This document shows, one piece after another, positions 7,160-16,990 of a stretch of 64,000 bases of DNA. How positions within the stretch are numbered: position 1 is the stretch's first letter; each line of letters opens with the position of its first letter. The translations under genes were made by a program, and so were the position numbers. Source of the stretch: Defluviitaleaceae bacterium (GTDB taxonomy: Bacteria > Bacillota > Clostridia > Lachnospirales > WQUN01); assembly GCA_009780585.1 (NCBI GenBank), contig WQZS01000009.1, forward strand, positions 1-64,000, in the 5' to 3' direction. A model generated the notes under the pieces. The model did no database searches. It worked only from the letters and a program-made list of their open reading frames with translations, and was not told the DNA's origin.

Positions 7160-10100
7160 CTACCGTTCATCATGGCTTTTATTTTTTGATTTGGACGGCG
7201 TGGGCTGTGTGGGTGTACGCTCGTCTATTTTTACTTCGGTTTTTTTCGGTGGCGGCGTTGGCGGTATATCAGCTTCCGGCGCGTCGCCTTCATGGGTTTG
7301 TTCTTCCGGTGCATCGTTGCCGTCCATACTTAAAAGCGCGTCCAATTCCGTAAGCCTTGCCGATTTTACGGTTAATTCATCTTCGAGGGGGAAGGGCTTG
7401 GCAAGTTCTTGTTTGGCGTTTTCCACTTGGGAATAAAGGGTTTGTAAATTGGCTTCCGTTCCGTCAAGGGTCATGGCGATTCGTTCAAGGGCGTTGTCGA
7501 TACGGGTGATATTTCCTACCGGGTCGATACCGAGCGAAACGGTATGGGACATCGCGCCTTTCAAAAAGCATTTGTACTCGCTTCCGAGGGGTTCATAATA
7601 AACATACATATCAAAACCCCTATAATCGCCAACCTTTTCCGGCGTTGTACCCTTTACGTTATGACAAGATTGTATAAGTGCCGTACCCGCATCCTTGCGC
7701 TCGGTATAGTTAAACGCGCCGATTTTCATGGGGCTGATACCTTCAAAACCTTTGTGTGTATTCGCTTCCAAACGCGACATATCGGCTTTGTAACCCGCAA
7801 TCTCCAACTTGGACGATTCAATCTGCTTGGGGAAGGTAAGGCGCAGATTATCCTCCAGTTGGTACTGTTGGCTTTGGTGGTGGGCCTTAAACATTTTTAA
7901 TTTGGCAACCTCAACATCCAATCCCATCTTTTCAGCAATGAGGGGATTACCCGCGCACAACGCCTTTATTTCCGCATACGACAACGCCTGTTCGTCCATA
8001 TCATCGCAAGTGCGGACGGGGCTTTTGCTCGTCATTATTTGCGAGATAAATTCCTGTTTCTTTTGGACGGTTTGGAAAAGGTAACTGTCAAACGTACCCT
8101 CCGTCACGTATCGGAAAATATCCACTTCGGGATTGTTGTTGCCCTGCCGCTCGATACGCCCCGCCCGTTGCGCCAAATCCGCAGGCCGCCAAGGGCAGTC
8201 AAGGTCATGCAGGGCGATAAGTTTATCCTGCACGTTCGTACCGCTCCCGCATTTCGCGGTAGAACCAAACAACACACGCACCTTGCCGGAACGCACCTTT
8301 GCGAACAACTCCTTTTTTTGCGCTTCGGTGTTGAAGTCATGGATAAATGCAATCTCGTTTTCGGGTACGCCTTTGGCAACCAACTTATCACGAATATCGT
8401 CATACACGTTGAAACGCCCGTCTTTGTTGGGTGTGCTGAAATCACAAAAGACAAGCTGTGTCAGCCTGTCCTCTGCGGTTTCATCCCATATACGATACAC
8501 ATTTTCCATACACAAGTTGACTTTACTGTTGGGGTCATCGGGGAGCATGGGGTTCATCATGCGTTGGTCAAGCCCGATTTTTCGCCCGTCCGAGGTTATC
8601 TTCAACATGTTATCTTCGGAGGGGTCAACTTGTTTGTTCTGCACCGCTGTAGCCCTTTCGGACAACGCCTTTACCATATCTTTTTGTATGTCGGTAGGTT
8701 TTGCGACAATGGTATGGAAGTTTGCCTTGGGTCGGGGTAAATCCAACGTATCGGCGGTTTTAATATCCGCAACCTCGCCGAACAGGGTCATTAGTTCGGG
8801 CAAGTTTTGAAACTTGGCAAACCTTGTACGGGCGCGATACCCTGTACCTTCGGGGGCAAGTTCCACCGCCGTCACCGTTTCCGCAAACGTGGATGCCCAT
8901 GCGTCAAAATGCCCCAAGTTCATGTCTTGAAGGGTGTCGTATTGCAAGTACCTTTGCATGGTATACATTTCGGCAAGGCTGTTGCTAATTGGCGTACCCG
9001 TGGCGAAAATCACCCCCTTGTTACCCGTTTCTTCATCCAAGTATCTGCACTTCATAAAAAGGTCAGAGGACTTTTGCGCTTCGGAAGTAGATAAACCCGC
9101 CACATTCCGCATCTTGGTGATGAGGAACAGATTTTTGTAATTGTGTGCCTCGTCAATAAAGAGCCGATTTACCCCAAGCTGCTCGAAAGTGACGACATCA
9201 TCCTTGCGGGAATCGTCCATCAGCTTTTCAAGGCGTATTTCAAGGTTCTTCTTAGATTTTTCCATTTGCTTGATGGTGAAGTGTTCACCCTTGTCGCGTT
9301 TCACTTGCTCGATGCCCGCGGTCAAATCGTCAATCTGTTCCCGTAACAACCGTTCCTGCCGTTCCGCAGATAAGGGGATTTTTTCAAATTGGGAATGGCC
9401 GATAATCACGCAATCATAATCCCCCGTTGCGATACGGGCGCAGAATTTCTTGCGGTTTTTCGGTTCAAAATCCTTCTTGGAAGCGACAAGGATATTTGCG
9501 GAAGGATACAGGCGCATAAACTCCGCCGCCATGTCTTCAATGATGTGGTTGGGTACAACCATCATAGATTTACTGCATAAGCCCAACCGTTTGCTTTCCA
9601 TTGCCGCGCCAATCATTTCAAAGGATTTCCCCGCACCCACTTCATGGGCTAACAGGGTATTGCCGCCGTAGAGAATCCGCGCAATCGCTCCGCGTTGGTG
9701 TGGGCGCAAGGTGATTTCCGGCGATGCTCCGGCAAATTCGATGTGTGAGCCGTCGTATTGCCGTGTTCGGGTGGAGTTGAACAGCTTGTTGTACTTGCTC
9801 ACAAGGGCTTGGCGGCGGTCAGGGTCTTTGAATATCCAATCCTTAAACGCTTCTTTGAGGGCATCCTGTTTTTGCATGGCAAGGGTCGTTTCTTTTTTAT
9901 TAACTTCGCGGATTTCTTTGCCGTGTTCATACTTGATGTCATATACGCGGATGTCCCTCAAGTTAAGGCTTTGTTCTAAGATGGCGTAAGCGTTCGCCCG
10001 CTTTGTGCCGTAGGTGGTATATGCCTTTACATCGTCGTAGCGGGGAGTGGTTTTGCCGGAGATATTCCATTCGCCCGTGTGGTCGGAATAATTAACCTTA

Positions 10101-13100
10101 ATCGCGTTCTTTTGATAATAAGGCGTTTCCAATACCTCATAAGCGAATTGCTGATAGTAATCCTTATCTACCCACGTTGCACCCAAACGGACGGCGATTT
10201 CGGAAGCGTCCAGCTCTTTAGGTTGCGCATCTTCAAGAGCGGCGATATTGACGGCAAGCTGTGGAGATAACGCACCCCAATCAAGGTCGCTTTCGCTACT
10301 GCGTTGTTTGATGGTGTGTTCAAGGGATTTCGCAAACCCCAATTTCTCCCGCACGTTGCCGGAAAGGTACGCATCCGCTGTTATATAGGGGCGTGATTCA
10401 AGAAATTGTTTGTAACCTTCAAATTCATTCCCCGCTTCCATACAAAGCCTTTGCAACTCATCACGGCTGGGTATGATGCCGCCTTTGACGCTTTCACCGC
10501 CTAAATCCTTAAAGATAACGCCTTGCAAATCTTGGGCGATTTCTTCCTCGGTTTTCCATGCCAACTCAGCCATGTACGGCATATCCACTTTACCCTTGCG
10601 GGATATGGACACCGCCAAAGCCTCGGCCGCTGTGTCAACGGAATATATCTCCACTTCTTGTTTAATGGTGCGCTTCGTGAAAATATCGGATTTACGTTCC
10701 AATTCGCCGTTTTCGTCCAATACTTCCAATGATGCAAGCAAATAGTATGAAGAATCTTCGTTAAAAGCGCGGGCGTTGGCACTTGTGTTTATCAATCCGT
10801 GCTTTTTCGTGAAATTATCATACAGGCTGTTCAACTGCCCTTGCATCGCCGCTATTTGCTCATCCGAACCGTCGAAGAGTTGGATGTCGATGAGTGCTTT
10901 CGCCGTATCACGTAAACCCACCATGCCTTTGATACGTTCCAACGTAGCGGCAGGCATATCCACCGGGCGCATGATGCTGTTTTCACGGAAATAAACGGTA
11001 TCATCCACAAGGGTATAGCTGAAATTCTTAACGCTTGGATCGGCGGGCAAAACGGGTGCGGCAGAAGCATCCAAATCCAAAACATCCACTTCATTTACAT
11101 CATTAACACCTAACCCCATATCAATGGGCGTTATTTGCCCCTCAATATGAAAAAGGGCTTCCTTGAGTTGTTGGTTCAAGTCAGCCCCTTCGATGGGTGT
11201 ACACGTTGTTGTGTTTTCGTTGCCGTACATTCGCAACCCCGATTCTGCCGTCATGTTACCAATTATCATGTGAGGGTTGTCTGCGAAGTAGGTGTTTATT
11301 GAAATATCCTTTTCGGGGTTAAGTGCATCGGGTATTTGTTCCAAATGTACCCACGGCGGCTCAATATCCCGCAGGTTCTCCCGTCTTTGTAAAAAGATAA
11401 TGTCGCTTGTCACTTCCGTTCCGGCGTTTTTAAGAAAGGCGTTGTTGGGTAAACGAACCGCACCCAGTAAATCCGCTCGTTGGGCAAGGTATTTTCGGAC
11501 GGAGGGGTTTACTTTATCAAGCGTACCCTTGGAAGTGACGAACGCCACGATACCACCGGGGCGTACTTGGTCGAGGGTCTTGGCGAAGAAATAGTCGTGT
11601 ATCATAAATTTGTGTTTGTCGTACTTTTTATCCACTACGCCAAAACCGCCGAACGGCACGTTACCCACGGCAACGTCAAAAAAGGAATCGGGCATGGAGG
11701 TTTTTTCAAAGCCCATCACTTTAATGTCGGCTTGCGGGTACAACTGCTTGGCAATACGCCCCGTGACGGAATCCAACTCCACGCCATACAGCTTGGCGTT
11801 TTGCATGGATTCGGGGAGCAGACCGAAGAAGTTACCGACACCCATTGCCGGCTCTAAAATATTGCCACTCGTTACCCCCATGCGTTCCAATGCCTCATAC
11901 ATAGCGGATATGACCGCGGGGCTTGTGTAGTGGGCGTTGAGTACGGAAGCTCTTGCGGTTTCGTATTCTTCGGGGGATAACAAATCCTTTAATTCCTTGT
12001 ACTCCTTCACCCAACCCAATTTTGAATCGTCAAAGGCTTCTTGCAAGCCGCCCCAACCGACAAAGCGTGAAAGAACGGCTTGTTCATCGGGGGTGGCATG
12101 GCGGTTTTCGGTTTCGATGGCTTGTAGGGTTTTAATGGCCTCGATGTTGTAGGCATATTTGGTTTTCGCGCCGCCTTCGCCTAAGTGCGGGTCGGTGATG
12201 CGGAAGTTGGTTGGTGTGGATTGTTCCGTTTGCGGTATGCTACGGTTTCGGGTTTCAATATCATCCCTGCCGTGTCGGATAACCACATCATACCCTGCAT
12301 CAGCGAGGCGTTCGATATAACCGTCAAGCGTGTGTTGGGGAACACCCACCATCGGTATGCGTTCTTCCATACCCATATCACGGGCGGTTAAGGCGATTTG
12401 CAACGCATCAGATACAAGCCGTGCATCATCCCCAAAGGATTCATAAAAATCCCCCAACCTATAAAGCAATATTTCATTGGGGTGTTGGTTTTTAATAAAT
12501 TGGTAATCACGCCACAAGGGAGTGCCTTGGGAACGCGGTTCTTGCGGGGGGTCATTCGGTGACGGCGTTTCCTTTTCGGTTGTGATTGTCGGCGTTTCTA
12601 TTTCCTGTTCCAACGCACGGAATTTACGTACAAACGTGTCAAGGATTGTCGGGTGGGTATCTAATATGAAGTAATGCATTTCTGCATTAGCGGTATCAAA
12701 TGTTTTTGCCCATTCCTTGTTTTCATTTGAGTAACGCCTATCATAGTCGAAATGTTTCAAATTATTTCCTAAAATCCATCCCACACGCTCTACACCAAAT
12801 TCATCAACAACTGCGCGGGCGGCGGCTTCGGTGTCAACGTGTTGCGTACCCGGCATCGTGCCGCTTACGCTTCGTTCAATAATTGCCTGTTCAATAGCGG
12901 CCGCACACTCGCGGTTTAAGTTCATGCTTTCTACCGCTTGTTTCCTTTCTCTCCTTTCAATCGAATCCCGTAATGTGTATTTGTAGACGGGAATTTCGTT
13001 TTTCGGAACATTAGGGCTTTCGAGGGGTGCGGGTTCTACCGCTTCCCTTTCCTGTTCGGTTAAAACGGCTTCCCGCTCCGGCTCGGTAAAAATGCCATTC

Positions 13101-16100
13101 TCAACAAGATATTTAGCGTAATCGTGGGTGGTCTTGTTGATAGGATAAAAAACATCGCCGCCGTTTTCGGTTTTATCTGTGATTAAACGGTACTCCGTGT
13201 TGAAATAACTTTCCGGCAAAACCGATTCATCATAAAACGCCAAATAATGTACGTAGGGATGATTTTCTTTAAGCCAAACGGCAAACCCGCTTTCCTTTCC
13301 ATTTTCGTCTATATCCGCGGTTGCAAAGGCTTGGCGCACCTTTTGATTTTCAAAAGCGTTATGCACGTTTTCACGTATATAATCGTTTAAGCCGTATTCC
13401 TCGTTTTGGTATTTATTCTTTAACATTGATACGCTTCTAACGGATTTACCGTCTTTGAGTGCTGCTTCGATAAAATCCTTGGTACTGAGGTTGCCGTATT
13501 CCTTCGTAACGAAACCCTTATCGAGCGTTTCCAAAACACGCGCTTTTTGCATAGGTGGAAGGTTATCCGCAAAACCGTGGGTGTTTTCGTAAATTGCTTT
13601 GGCTTCCGCATCGGCTTTTGCTTTTTGTTCCATTTGTACACGTACCGTTTCGGCATCTTTTTTGTTAGCTTCCCAAAGGGTGATGCGTTCTTCCATATCG
13701 GAGGCTTTGATATATTCGGCATGTTCGGAAAGCGTACCGTCATTACGAAATTCGCTGATAAGGTAGTGGGGTTCGGGTTCAGCACCGGGAGGGGCTATGT
13801 TTTCAAGAGAAGCGATAATCAAATTATTTCTGCCGTTGAAAAACTCACGCCCGATATAGGGGTCGTTGGTGGGATTTTCACGTATGCGTTCAAGTCTTGA
13901 TTTATACGGCACGTCAAGCGGGAAATGTTCTGCCATGATTTCATAAACTTTTTCCGCGATTGCGATGGGTAAAATAAAACCAATGACCGCGCCGTTATCA
14001 TCCTTAACAACCAACCCGTGCTTTCGGCTTTCGTAGTCGTCGGCGTTTTTTACGTTAAGGGATGCACCGTCACCAAATACATCAACAAATGTTTTGTTAT
14101 ACGTAAAATACTTAGTGCCGTCCGTAAAAAGGATGTTGTCATGAACGCTATCCTTAAACGGCTTGTAAGCGTGGTTTCGGCTTGTATCGAGGTTGTATAA
14201 TTCGCCCTCCGTTTTCATGGTACGCAAAATAACTTCATTCTCAACGGGAACAAGCGGCGGGAGTGTTTTTTTGCGTTTGTCGGCGTTCCTGTAGAGATTT
14301 AATTGTTCCGCTACCTTGTTAATATCCTGTTCGGCGGGCTTGAAAATGAAATATTTATTGGAAATGAAAAGCTGACCGGAATCATCCCTAGCGTACAGGA
14401 GATGGTTTGTCGGGTCGTTAGGGTTGCGAAACATATCCGCAATAGCACGGGTGATGGGTAAACCGCTTGAGGGGGCGTTTTCCGCTACGGTAGCCCGTGC
14501 ATGTTCCCGTTTGTTGATATAATCCCATTCTTGCGGGGTAAGGAATTGTTTATCATCCAGTAAAATTCCTATGCGATGCTGTACCTTATCCCACGGTACG
14601 GTTACGGGCGTTGTTCCGTTGTTGATAACGGTGATGCCGTCCGTATCACCACCGAACGCTTCACGTAAAAAATCCGCTGTATCTAAAGCACGAGCGGATT
14701 CATCATGCGCTATATGCTCATACACACGGATTTTGCTTTCATTGTCGCCGTTCCATGCAATGATGGCGTTGTCTATATCCTTTTGGGTGACGGGTATGGG
14801 TTGGGTGGCGGCGATTTCTTGTTCCGCTTTTTCGTCCGCTTGAATGGCGGCGATTTGCTCCCTTTCGGAATAAAGACCGTGGATTTCGTTGAATACATCA
14901 TTAAGGGTTAATTGCGTGGGTATGGTCTTTGACGGTGTGCTACTCCGTATTGGCGTGTTAATCCTTTTGGATGTGTCGGCGGCTTCGGTGGAAATTTCAC
15001 CCGCTTTACCTTCTTGTAAAAATGGTAAAGGTTGTGCGACAAGTTCATAATTCGGAAACAGGGTATATTCGCCTTTTTCAAAAGCCTTTAGGTTATCAAG
15101 GGTTTCCCTGCGGCTGTCATGGGAACGGTGGTCGGCAGGGGTTTCTTGCATAACATCAAGCATAGACAAAAGAAGATCGGCGCGTATATCGGGATTATCG
15201 AGCAAATCACCGACACGGCGTGCTTCGTGCCAAAAATAAGCGGAGTGCGAAATGGGGATAGGCGGCGACGTTTCGGTATTATCATAAAAACGAATAATAC
15301 TTGCACCAAGGATTTGCCGTTCATACGACGGTAAGCGGTCAAGTTCGTTTGGGGTCATGTATTCGCCGTTTTTGATAAGGCTGTTAATTCGCTCTGCGAC
15401 GTTCGCCCAACCAAGGCTAACCTTTGCGGAAGGTTCTAAAATTTTGCCCTTTTTTAATGTAATACCGTTACTGTCATGGTTTTCCCAACTGCTATCGACA
15501 TTGGGGATACCGATGCTGCTACCTCCCGTACCGTATTCATCACGTAAAAATTTTGTCCGTTCCCCTGCGCTGTGTTCTTGAAGGAAATAGGAAAATATAC
15601 GAAACTTACTATCTTCAATGTTTGACCCCATTTTTATACGCGCGTTAATTTCTTCGTTTGTAATAACGCTCATAGCAGGGTCAAGATTGCTGCCCGTAAA
15701 AAAGCCGCTTGTTTGGGTGTTGTCCCTTGCAAGCGGCTTTTCGGGTGTTCCGTTTAATATAGATTTATCAGGCGGCGGCTCGGTTAGCCGTATATCAGTT
15801 CCGTTTTGATTATTTCCTCCACTTGGGCTTTCAATGCGTTCATGTGTCCCACCCATGCCATCGGGTCGGTGTTCTTCAAATCCTCCGATACGGGGTTGGC
15901 TTTCACCATTTGCGCCATCATGGATTCTATTCTGTCCTTCGCTTGCTCCTCTATCTCGTGGCAATGGAGGAACAGCTTGCCTGACATTTTCAAGTCCGTG
16001 TAGATTATCCGGCGGTGTTCCTTGAGGAAGTTCTTGCGCATCAAACCCCACTTGGTCAACGATGGCAGCTTCTTCTCGGTTTCGGGAATCCCGATGTCGG

Positions 16101-16936
16101 GTATCAAGTAATCCCCCTCCCAACGATATGTTATCTCTACCTTCGGTGCGGGTGTTCTGCCTGTTTTGGTTGCGGTCATGGGAGTTGCTCCTCTCTTTTC
16201 GTGCAAGCCGCGCTTGCTCCTTGTCGTGTTCTTTTATAGCTATTCCGATTTCGCGTAAAACATTTTCGGAAATCGTGCTGATGCCTTCGCCAAGTGCCTT
16301 TAATGATTTGGGGTTATCAAAATCGTCAAGGTGTTGGAAAAACGCGCTGTCTTGGCGGGTGTAAGCCGTAGTATCAAGCCCGCATCGTGACATAATCATG
16401 TAGGCGGTGCTTTCGGCTAGTGTCGCTTCAAAATTATTTATGTCGGAGATGACCGTTCCTTCAACTTCAAAGGCTTGTAAAATATCGTCAATATTTTCTT
16501 CAATATAGTCCTTGGCAAGTTCGGCGGCGAGGGTGGGGATTTCGTTTAAGGGATGGCCGATTACTTGGGTGACGAGTTCTTCATGCTCAGGGCGCATTTG
16601 CCATATATAAGGTATTTTGGGGTTATACCGTCCCTCGGTGGTATCAACAAAATCAAAAACATACCGTAATTTCTGTTCACCGTCCGAATCGTCCAATAAC
16701 GCGATGCCTTTTGACCCTCTAATAATGGAGCGGCCTACGGGCTTGTTCCACGTTTTCAATTCGGCGCAAGCGGTGGCATTGGGCTTTTGCGCGTGGATGA
16801 GTAGCTGTTCATCGAAGCTGTACTTGTACATACGGGCGGCGGTGGTAAGCATATTCGTCCAACTCGTTACATCGTTTACGACATATCTTCCGTGTGCTTC
16901 CAATAAATCGTTGTAATGCAAATACTTATTTGACAC
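7160..16936 (-). CDS. giant methylase/SNF2-helicase-like protein of Tn1549-type ICEs
   Basis: 3258 residues. Rough domain order: an N-terminal ICE-specific domain (1-240); a low-complexity linker (245-385); long regions of unknown fold; a MutS-I-like segment (about 1468-1560, ILLYRLGDFYESFGDDA, ERIPMVGVPQHTL); an N6-adenine methylase-like domain (motif I ILEPAMGVGNFFG near 1692, motif IV GNVPFGG near 1757 in place of NPPF/Y); and an SNF2-type helicase (Walker A HEVGAGKSFEM near 2429, DEAH box IDEAHNYKNL near 2593, motif VI QRAGRIERQG near 2921). It probably protects or remodels incoming ICE DNA; no experimental role is known to me. The start is GTG with GGAGG 8 bp upstream. A tnpV gene overlaps residues ~250-384 in another frame. 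Confidence 0.9.
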   Translation of the reverse strand: MSNKYLHYNDLLEAHGRYVVNDVTSWTNMLTTAARMYKYSFDEQLLIHAQKPNATACAELKTWNKPVGRSIIRGSKGIALLDDSDGEQKLRYVFDFVDTTEGRYNPKIPYIWQMRPEHEELVTQVIGHPLNEIPTLAAELAKDYIEENIDDILQAFEVEGTVISDINNFEATLAESTAYMIMSRCGLDTTAYTRQDSAFFQHLDDFDNPKSLKALGEGISTISENVLREIGIAIKEHDKEQARLARKERSNSHDRNQNRQNTRTEGRDNISLGGGLLDTRHRDSRNREEAAIVDQVGFDAQELPQGTPPDNLHGLENVRQAVPPLPRDRGASEGQNRIHDGANGESQPRIGGFEEHRPDGMGGTHERIESPSGGNNQNGTDIRLTEPPPDKSILNGTPEKPLARDNTQTSGFFTGSNLDPAMSVITNEEINARIKMGSNIEDSKFRIFSYFLQEHSAGERTKFLRDEYGTGGSSIGIPNVDSSWENHDSNGITLKKGKILEPSAKVSLGWANVAERINSLIKNGEYMTPNELDRLPSYERQILGASIIRFYDNTETSPPIPISHSAYFWHEARRVGDLLDNPDIRADLLLSMLDVMQETPADHRSHDSRRETLDNLKAFEKGEYTLFPNYELVAQPLPFLQEGKAGEISTEAADTSKRINTPIRSSTPSKTIPTQLTLNDVFNEIHGLYSEREQIAAIQADEKAEQEIAATQPIPVTQKDIDNAIIAWNGDNESKIRVYEHIAHDESARALDTADFLREAFGGDTDGITVINNGTTPVTVPWDKVQHRIGILLDDKQFLTPQEWDYINKREHARATVAENAPSSGLPITRAIADMFRNPNDPTNHLLYARDDSGQLFISNKYFIFKPAEQDINKVAEQLNLYRNADKRKKTLPPLVPVENEVILRTMKTEGELYNLDTSRNHAYKPFKDSVHDNILFTDGTKYFTYNKTFVDVFGDGASLNVKNADDYESRKHGLVVKDDNGAVIGFILPIAIAEKVYEIMAEHFPLDVPYKSRLERIRENPTNDPYIGREFFNGRNNLIIASLENIAPPGAEPEPHYLISEFRNDGTLSEHAEYIKASDMEERITLWEANKKDAETVRVQMEQKAKADAEAKAIYENTHGFADNLPPMQKARVLETLDKGFVTKEYGNLSTKDFIEAALKDGKSVRSVSMLKNKYQNEEYGLNDYIRENVHNAFENQKVRQAFATADIDENGKESGFAVWLKENHPYVHYLAFYDESVLPESYFNTEYRLITDKTENGGDVFYPINKTTHDYAKYLVENGIFTEPEREAVLTEQEREAVEPAPLESPNVPKNEIPVYKYTLRDSIERRERKQAVESMNLNRECAAAIEQAIIERSVSGTMPGTQHVDTEAAARAVVDEFGVERVGWILGNNLKHFDYDRRYSNENKEWAKTFDTANAEMHYFILDTHPTILDTFVRKFRALEQEIETPTITTEKETPSPNDPPQEPRSQGTPLWRDYQFIKNQHPNEILLYRLGDFYESFGDDARLVSDALQIALTARDMGMEERIPMVGVPQHTLDGYIERLADAGYDVVIRHGRDDIETRNRSIPQTEQSTPTNFRITDPHLGEGGAKTKYAYNIEAIKTLQAIETENRHATPDEQAVLSRFVGWGGLQEAFDDSKLGWVKEYKELKDLLSPEEYETARASVLNAHYTSPAVISAMYEALERMGVTSGNILEPAMGVGNFFGLLPESMQNAKLYGVELDSVTGRIAKQLYPQADIKVMGFEKTSMPDSFFDVAVGNVPFGGFGVVDKKYDKHKFMIHDYFFAKTLDQVRPGGIVAFVTSKGTLDKVNPSVRKYLAQRADLLGAVRLPNNAFLKNAGTEVTSDIIFLQRRENLRDIEPPWVHLEQIPDALNPEKDISINTYFADNPHMIIGNMTAESGLRMYGNENTTTCTPIEGADLNQQLKEALFHIEGQITPIDMGLGVNDVNEVDVLDLDASAAPVLPADPSVKNFSYTLVDDTVYFRENSIMRPVDMPAATLERIKGMVGLRDTAKALIDIQLFDGSDEQIAAMQGQLNSLYDNFTKKHGLINTSANARAFNEDSSYYLLASLEVLDENGELERKSDIFTKRTIKQEVEIYSVDTAAEALAVSISRKGKVDMPYMAELAWKTEEEIAQDLQGVIFKDLGGESVKGGIIPSRDELQRLCMEAGNEFEGYKQFLESRPYITADAYLSGNVREKLGFAKSLEHTIKQRSSESDLDWGALSPQLAVNIAALEDAQPKELDASEIAVRLGATWVDKDYYQQFAYEVLETPYYQKNAIKVNYSDHTGEWNISGKTTPRYDDVKAYTTYGTKRANAYAILEQSLNLRDIRVYDIKYEHGKEIREVNKKETTLAMQKQDALKEAFKDWIFKDPDRRQALVSKYNKLFNSTRTRQYDGSHIEFAGASPEITLRPHQRGAIARILYGGNTLLAHEVGAGKSFEMIGAAMESKRLGLCSKSMMVVPNHIIEDMAAEFMRLYPSANILVASKKDFEPKNRKKFCARIATGDYDCVIIGHSQFEKIPLSAERQERLLREQIDDLTAGIEQVKRDKGEHFTIKQMEKSKKNLEIRLEKLMDDSRKDDVVTFEQLGVNRLFIDEAHNYKNLFLITKMRNVAGLSTSEAQKSSDLFMKCRYLDEETGNKGVIFATGTPISNSLAEMYTMQRYLQYDTLQDMNLGHFDAWASTFAETVTAVELAPEGTGYRARTRFAKFQNLPELMTLFGEVADIKTADTLDLPRPKANFHTIVAKPTDIQKDMVKALSERATAVQNKQVDPSEDNMLKITSDGRKIGLDQRMMNPMLPDDPNSKVNLCMENVYRIWDETAEDRLTQLVFCDFSTPNKDGRFNVYDDIRDKLVAKGVPENEIAFIHDFNTEAQKKELFAKVRSGKVRVLFGSTAKCGSGTNVQDKLIALHDLDCPWRPADLAQRAGRIERQGNNNPEVDIFRYVTEGTFDSYLFQTVQKKQEFISQIMTSKSPVRTCDDMDEQALSYAEIKALCAGNPLIAEKMGLDVEVAKLKMFKAHHQSQQYQLEDNLRLTFPKQIESSKLEIAGYKADMSRLEANTHKGFEGISPMKIGAFNYTERKDAGTALIQSCHNVKGTTPEKVGDYRGFDMYVYYEPLGSEYKCFLKGAMSHTVSLGIDPVGNITRIDNALERIAMTLDGTEANLQTLYSQVENAKQELAKPFPLEDELTVKSARLTELDALLSMDGNDAPEEQTHEGDAPEADIPPTPPPKKTEVKIDERTPTQPTPSKSKNKSHDER
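15784..16179 (-). CDS. tnpV: TnpV-family protein, overprinted inside the giant gene
   Basis: 131 residues that clearly match the IME-encoded TnpV at 52499-52849: GDYLIPDIGIP, LTKWGLMRKNFLKEH, KLFLHCHEIEEQA, RIESMMAQMVKANP, PMAWVGHMNALKAQVEEII, ELIYG. It is on the same strand as the giant gene but in a different frame, and coincides with that protein's low-complexity linker. The ATG at 16177-16179 has GAGAGGAG 8 bp upstream, so it should be translated. TnpV is a small protein of Tn4451-type elements whose role is unknown. Either frame could be the original; I infer a tnpV insertion that left the giant gene open. Confidence 0.75.
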   Translation of the reverse strand: MTATKTGRTPAPKVEITYRWEGDYLIPDIGIPETEKKLPSLTKWGLMRKNFLKEHRRIIYTDLKMSGKLFLHCHEIEEQAKDRIESMMAQMVKANPVSEDLKNTDPMAWVGHMNALKAQVEEIIKTELIYG

Positions 16937-16990
16937 CTAAATTTCCTCCTTTACTATACCACGCATGGCGGGTACGTGTCAACATTATCG

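Noticed and set aside
7160..16936. BREX/DISARM-type defence gene
   Set aside because: Although methylase plus SNF2 helicase motifs occur together, the order and neighbours (MobC, ArdC-like, relaxase) are those of Tn1549-type ICE giant proteins, not of a defence island.
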